From assembly GCA_050743625.1 (NCBI GenBank), contig JBOGED010000078.1, forward strand, positions 1 to 6,676: DNA of 6,676 bases, given 5' to 3'. A program made the translations under genes and the position numbers. Under the pieces are notes generated by a model that did no database searches, was not told the DNA's origin, and saw only the letters and a list, made by a program, of their open reading frames with translations. Shown here in pieces: positions 5,362-6,676 of this stretch (positions within the stretch are counted from its first letter, which is position 1; each line of letters begins with the position of its first letter). This DNA is from JBOGED01 sp050743625. GTDB lineage: Bacteria > Actinomycetota > Nitriliruptoria > Euzebyales > Egibacteraceae.

Positions 5362-6182
5362 AGCAGTGCGGCGAAGGCGGTGACGTCGGCGAGGGTAAGC
5401 CGTGGCGTCACCACGTGGGTGATCTCACCTGTCGTGGTCACCACGTAGCACTCGCCGGGCGCCAGCTGCATCGTGTCGCGAGGCAGCTCCTCGGCACGCA
5501 GGTTCGTCAACTGCCGCGCGGTGGCCCCCGGCATCCGGTGCACGAACGCCGACGTCAGCGTCCCCCGCACGTCGCTGCTGCCCGTACGCCGCACGGACCA
5601 GCTCTGGCCGAGCAGCAGGCAGGTGAGCAGCAGTTTGCGGCCTTCCTGGTTGACCGCCTCAATCACCCGGGAGATCACGTCGCCAGCTCGCCGCGCTGGA
5701 GCGCGGTGTGCTCGTCGATCGCGACCAGCACCGGGGTTCGGTCCTGGGAGCCTCGGATCCGCCGCGTCAGCTCGCGTTCTACATCCCCGAGGACCTCGCG
5801 GATGTCGTCCGGGGCGCTGACGACCGGCCCGTGCCAGCAGGTGCTCCACGGGCCGCAAGCGGCTACCCAGGCTTTCTGGGTCCCCATCGTGCGGATCGAT
5901 CACGTACACCCGCGCGCCCTCACCCAGCGCCTGAAGGATTAACGAGACCGCGGTCCAGCTCTTGCCAGAGCCCGTGAGCCCACCGATCCCCGCCGAGTAC
6001 ACCGACTTCCAACTGCCGGTCAGTGGCTTGTCGGGCGCCCGGCCGAGGTACAGCGGCCGGCCAGGTCCGATCTCCCCGCGCGCGACCAGCTCCGCCCACG
6101 TGGGCGTCTTGTCCACGCTGACTACGGCCGCGGGCGGCTCCACCCACTCCCCGGACTGGTGTTTACGCGGGGAGTAAGTGTC

Positions 6183-6212
6183 GTGCGGCGCGTACGTCGT
6201 GTGCGGCGCGTA
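6183..6212. repeat. 18-bp-period coding repeat in the translocase linker
   Basis: GTGCGGCGCGTA occurs at 6183-6194 and 6201-6212, 18 bp apart. On the coding (minus) strand it makes a hexapeptide repeat, YAPHTT, YAPHDT, then a degenerate YSPRKH, in the region between the second membrane segment and the ATPase domain. In-frame period, so it is a protein-level repeat. Confidence 0.7.
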
Positions 6213-6616
6213 GGTGTGCACCGGCAGCACCTGACTGGCTTCGGCCAGCTCGGCCGTGTGCCGGGCCTCCAGCGCCCGTTCGGCCACGCCGTTGAGGACC
6301 CCGCGGAACGGCATCGCGCCGTCCTCCTTGCGCGGATACCACATATCCCGCCTGCGCACACCCCAGCCGATGCCCCCCAGCAGCAACACGAGGGGGATGG
6401 CCTGCAAAGAGATGACGGACAGGTTGCGCGCCGCGACACGAACGGGCACCCAGGTCTGCTCGGCCTGAGCCTTCACGGCCTCGGCCGGGGCAGGCGGCGC
6501 TGGCGCCGGCTCGGTCACGACCTGCGCCGCAGGGGCGGGCGTCTCCCGCTCCCGCTTCTGTGAGTCCGCGAGCGCGCCGATGCACACGAGCAGGCCCAGC
6601 CAGATGACCCACCCCT

Positions 6617-6676
6617 TCATCGCCCACCTCGCCCACACGAGCACGCCCCCGCCTGGGCTTGCAGCGCGGCCACCAG
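6617..6676 (-). CDS. C-terminal end of an upstream gene (partial)
   Basis: A minus-strand frame open from the window edge reads LVAALQAQAGACSCGRGGR and stops at TGA 6619-6617, sharing ATGA with the translocase start at 6620. That overlap is typical of coupled operon genes and is the only support; 19 residues are too few to identify anything, and the translocase frame itself is also open to the edge. Confidence 0.4.
   Translation of the reverse strand: MVAALQAQAGACSCGRGGR

Larger units (their letters stand above)
5172..6620 (-). pseudogene. FtsK/SpoIIIE/TraB-type DNA translocase, Walker B region scrambled by paired indels
   Basis: Membrane-anchored hexameric ATPases of this family pump double-stranded DNA, in conjugation of actinomycete plasmids and AICEs or in chromosome segregation. 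From ATG 6620 (482 residues; GAGGTG just upstream, ATGA overlap with the preceding frame): hydrophobic segment 4-18, Pro/Ala-rich linker 27-56, second membrane segment 68-88, a hexapeptide repeat YAPHxT near 138-150, Walker A GLTGSGKS at 214-221, YVIDPHDGD at 239-247, then QEGRKLLLTCLLLGQSW and RQLTNLRAEELP, as in the family. Residues 266-313 are Arg/Pro nonsense, whereas the frame one base over reads APDDIREVLGDVERE and PVLVAIDEHTAL, an obvious Walker B (about 5708-5734). One extra base near 5824-5825 and one missing base near 5681-5682 explain this. Residues 420-457 are a Ser/Gly/Ala/Thr tail whose DNA carries the heptamer array. GTG 6644 is an alternative start. Confidence 0.82.

Overview
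The base composition (strong G/C bias at third codon positions), the actinobacterial style of the proteins (a DNA-binding protein with a twin-arginine-like segment followed by helical repeats, an FtsK/TraB-like translocase with a Pro/Ala-rich linker) and the IS5-family element point to a high-GC actinomycete such as a Streptosporangiales/Streptomyces-type host. The window looks like part of a decaying integrative or conjugative element (AICE-like, or an integrated plasmid) mixed with phage scraps. No host taxon can be fixed from the sequence alone.

Layout. Bases 45-994 hold a complete but dead IS5-family insertion sequence (17-bp perfect terminal repeats, 3-bp target duplication, transposase with two nonsense codons). 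Bases about 1011-1779 are a junkyard: the 5' half of a tyrosine integrase gene with a frameshift, joined directly to the 3' end of a phage terminase large-subunit gene. On the minus strand, from 3376 leftwards to about 1793, lies a tightly packed operon of small cysteine-pair (zinc-ribbon-like) proteins with GTGA and ATGA stop/start overlaps. Three of them are paralogues of one another, and the first carries a one-base insertion. A 183-bp divergent control region (3377-3559) carries three 12-bp-phased direct repeats and separates this operon from a plus-strand gene for a 459-residue regulator-like protein (3560-4939). That gene is followed by a likely bidirectional terminator (4971-4996).

From the right edge a minus-strand operon enters: the tail of an unknown gene, then an FtsK/SpoIIIE/TraB-type membrane-anchored DNA translocase (5172-6620) overlapping it by ATGA. 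The translocase frame is open, but a +1/-1 pair of indels scrambles 48 residues including Walker B. In the 3' end of this gene sits the most striking structure of the window: nine copies of the heptamer GACTTCC/GGAAGTC within 112 bp, mostly phased at 11 bp and arranged as a large nested palindrome centred at 5303/5304. By position it resembles the clt/TraB-recognition loci of Streptomyces conjugative plasmids.

Working model (inference): translocase plus heptamer array form a double-stranded DNA transfer or segregation module, and the divergent regulator controls the small-protein operon through the 12-bp repeats. The window has an unusual density of single-base lesions, so either the element is decaying or the assembly contains indel errors.
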